Notes under the pieces: generated by a model
The model's database searches: none
What the model was told of the DNA's origin: nothing
Seen by the model: the letters and a program-made list of their open reading frames with translations, nothing else
Made by a program: the position numbers and the translations under genes
Shown here: one piece after another, positions 61,509-64,000 of the stretch
Numbering within the stretch: position 1 is the first letter of the stretch
How the letters are laid out: the number at the start of each line of letters is the position of its first letter
DNA from: Xiphias gladius
Taxonomy: Eukaryota > Chordata > Actinopteri > Istiophoriformes > Xiphiidae
Assembly: GCF_016859285.1 (NCBI RefSeq)
Contig: NC_053421.1
Span: 1,908,100-1,972,099, forward strand
Length of the DNA: 64,000 nucleotides
Direction of reading: 5' to 3'

Positions 61509-62780
61509 CAGTGCATTCAGAAAGTATTCAGACTCCTTCACTAATTGTCACATTTTGTTATGTTGCAGGCTCATGCTAAAATCTTTTAAATTCATTTTTC
61601 CCCTGACCAATCTACACTCAATACCCCATAATGACAAAGCCAAAACAGAATTTAAATTTTTCTTGAAAATTATTAAAAAGGAAAAACTTAAATATTACAT
61701 TGATATAAGTATTCAACCCCTTTCCTTGGTACTTAGTTGAAGCGCCTTTGGCAGCGATAACAGCCTCTAGTCTTCTTGGGTATGATGCGACAAACTTTGC
61801 ACACCTGGATTTGGGGATTTTCAGATGTTCAGTTGAATTCAAGTAAGGGCTCCGGCAGGGCCACTCAAAGACATTCACAGAGTTGTCCTTAAGCCATTCC
61901 TGCATTCTCTTGGCTGTGTGCTTAGAGTGACTGTCCTGTTGGAAGGTGAACCTTCAGCCTAGTCTGATGACCAGAGCGTTCTGCATCAGGTTTTCATTAA
62001 GTATATCTCTGTACTTTGCTCCATTCAACTTTCCCTCAACTCTGACCAGTCTCCCAGTCCCCGCCGCTGAAAAACACCCCCACAGCATGATGCTGCCACC
62101 ACCACAGCTTCACTGATGGGATGGTATTGGGTAGGTGATGAGTGGTGCCTGGCTTCCTCCAGACATGACACATAGAACTGGGGTCAAACAGTTTAAACTT
62201 GGTTTCATCAGACAAGAGAATCTTAGGTGCTTAGGTCTTAGGGGTCCACACAGGATCTCTGGAGCTCAGCCAGAGTGACCATCAGGTTCTTGGTCACCTC
62301 TCTTACCAAGGCCCTTCTCCCCCGATTGATCAGTTTGGCCGGACAGCCAGCTCTAGGAAGAGTCCTGGCTGTTCAAAACCTCTTCCATCCAAGAATTATG
62401 GAGGCCACTGTGCTCTTTGGAACCTTCAATGAAGCAAAAACATTTTGTAGCCTTCCCCAGATCTGTGCTTCAACAACATCCTGTCTCTGAGCTCTGCAGG
62501 CAGTTCCTTCCACCTAATAACTTGGTTTTTGCTCTGATATGCATTGTCAACTTTGAGACCTTATAAAGGAAGGTTTGTCTTTTCCGAAATCATGTCCAAT
62601 CAATTGAATTTACCACAGGTGGATTCCAGTCAAGTCGTAGAAACATCTCAGAGATGATCAAGAGAAATGGGAGGCACCCGAGCTAAACTTCAACTGTAAT
62701 AGCAAAGGATCTGAATACTTATTTCAGTGTGATATTTCATTTTTTCCTTTTTAATAAATTTGCAAAACTGAGATTTTCTC
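61507..62780 (-). mobile_element. Tc1-like transposon remnant (family B)
   Basis: The terminal sequence TACAGTGCATTCAGAAAGTA at 61,507 starts it. The minus strand then encodes transposase from the C-terminus inward: EAVIAAKGASTKYQ and LKIPKSRCAKFV, WPCRSPYLNSTEH, the CAGCATGATGCTGCC block (GGGSIMLW in the usual protein) and, near 62,280-62,330, NRGRRALVREVTKN-like sequence. It passes ACCACAGGTGGATTCCAGTC and breaks off near 62,775 in ATTTGCAAAACTGAG, so the far terminal repeat is missing. Many stops. Confidence 0.9.
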
Positions 62781-63500
62781 AAAGCCAGACTAACCTGCTT
62801 GTCATTTGTAAATACCAGGAACACCAATATTAACACTTAGTGCTAATGAGCAAAAGAGACAGAAAAAGTTTCCCAACTGAGACTCCAACGTAAGTGTGAC
62901 TGATCTGACTGAGCTGCCAACAACTGCTTCTGCCTGAATGAAGAAATGATGGCAATTCGTTGCCTAATCCTCCCATTAAAACAGAGACAGGTGAGGATTG
63001 GCCTTAACGTCTCAGTCACAGCAGGAAAAATACATAATTATTTAAAGAAAAACCATTAGAAGAAGAAAAATAAACATGAATGTTTATAATTATAGAATTG
63101 CGAACATGATGCAATCATAGTTAGGATATTCTATAATATTTTATAAAGGCATTAATTACCTCTCCATTGAAATAATATCGCAGTTAATATCCCTTTATTT
63201 ATTGAAATGATGACTGAACTCATTCCTTCCTTTCAGATATTGTACACTTGCAAAGCGACCACTACGGTTTATCTTACGATTGGTAAACAACTCATTTAAA
63301 GTCAGTTATTGAACAGTTACTAAAGTTTTCATTTCTCGGTAGGCAATAGTGGGAAAAATTAAACATGGTTGCAGTGTGTCTTCTGGTGCATGTTAGACTT
63401 GATGGCCTACCCAACTAGCCTACAAAGCTCTGCTCCTGATGCGGACCACATACTTTGTTTCTTCCCTCCCTTCTTTCTTTTTTGGTCTCCCTGTAACATC
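62781..63500. other. Intergenic, no supported gene
   Basis: AT-rich sequence without exon-like segments or repeats that I recognise. Confidence 0.5.
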
Positions 63501-63514
63501 TAAATCGTGGCTGA

Positions 63515-63721
63515 GATAAAAGCCCTCCTCCTACGCAAGTCCAGTAAGAATCCGGTCTGCTCCCGTCAGCCCCCCCCACCTCCGTTCTCTCCTGTTGTCT
63601 TCAACGGTCCTCCTCTCTGGTGGTCCTTGGGTTTCGGAGTGAGCATCAGTCACTCTCCCACCTACAGCACCGGACTACGCTCAACCCGTCAGAGGAACAT
63701 GTTGCTGCAGAAACTGGTACG
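63515..63721 (+). other. Possible first exon of the next gene downstream of taf2
   Basis: GATAAAAG at 63515-63522 could serve as a TATA-like element. About 175 nt later ATG at 63699 opens MLLQKLV followed by a strong donor (CG|GTAAGAG, 63722). A short hydrophobic start would suit a secreted protein. In human, ENPP2 lies just past the 3' end of TAF2 on the same strand, so enpp2 is a candidate, but seven codons cannot prove it. Confidence 0.3.
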
Positions 63722-64000
63722 GTAAGAGTCCATGTCTACACGTTTTAGCTGCAGGTCACTTCAGAATAGAGACTACGCCGTGCGTAAATCCATGCGTAAT
63801 CCGCGTAGTTTGGCAGTTTGCGTTATTCATTGTGGCCAAAAGGACATTTTCCTGATATTCTCAGCTTTTTTCTCAGAATACCCCCCTCGCTTGCTTTCCT
63901 TCCTGCTGCTTAGCATTTGCAGAACAATCTGTCATTTCCAAGTGGCAAACGATTCGTCAAACTGTCAAAGGCGATTGTTATGCGGATGCATATGTTATGC

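Overview
The window is nuclear DNA from a ray-finned fish, most likely a percomorph teleost. It holds long-intron, spliced vertebrate genes, dense Tc1-like transposons, a CR1/L2-type LINE, an endogenous retrovirus remnant, abundant CA/GATA/TA microsatellites and several short repeats that I know only from teleost genomes. There are no bacterial features.

Two genes can be rebuilt exon by exon. On the minus strand, cndp1 (secreted carnosine dipeptidase, M20 metallopeptidase) has 11 coding exons between 22,183 and 13,123, giving 494 residues. A predicted non-coding first exon and TATA box lie near 23.05-23.14 kb. On the plus strand, taf2 (the TFIID subunit TAF2) has 27 coding exons between 28,375 and 58,272, giving 1,213 residues. 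The genes are head to head, about 5-6 kb apart. In both, the exon sum is a multiple of three and all but one junction fits a splice rule. The exception, taf2 intron 1, is best explained as an AT-AC intron. taf2 intron 12 has a classic U12 (minor spliceosome) donor and branch site.

Layout. 1-13.1 kb is intergenic, with scattered teleost repeats and a GATA array and no gene I can support. 13.1-23.1 kb is cndp1, with an internally deleted Tc1 copy in one intron and a perfect 19-bp hairpin beside its first coding donor. 23.1-28.4 kb is the shared upstream region: a LINE tail, a possible hAT-type transposase 5' end, a Tc1 remnant, the 3' part of an endogenous retrovirus (broken env plus LTR), a second LTR-like block, then the taf2 promoter. 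28.4-58.3 kb is taf2. Its introns carry Tc1 copies (two of one family in opposite orientation), a decayed LINE, several copies of a small AT-rich repeat and long microsatellites. 58.3-64 kb holds the taf2 3' UTR, an unidentified protein-like open segment, two adjacent Tc1 remnants and, at the edge, a possible first exon of the next gene.

No concerted multi-gene system is visible. TAF2 is a core transcription factor and CNDP1 a secreted dipeptidase, and their adjacency need not be functional. The most unusual signals are the AT-AC and U12 introns in taf2, the inverted Tc1 pair around exons 9-16, the hairpin next to the cndp1 donor, a teleost-looking in-frame taf2 exon and the unidentified open segment at 59.6 kb.
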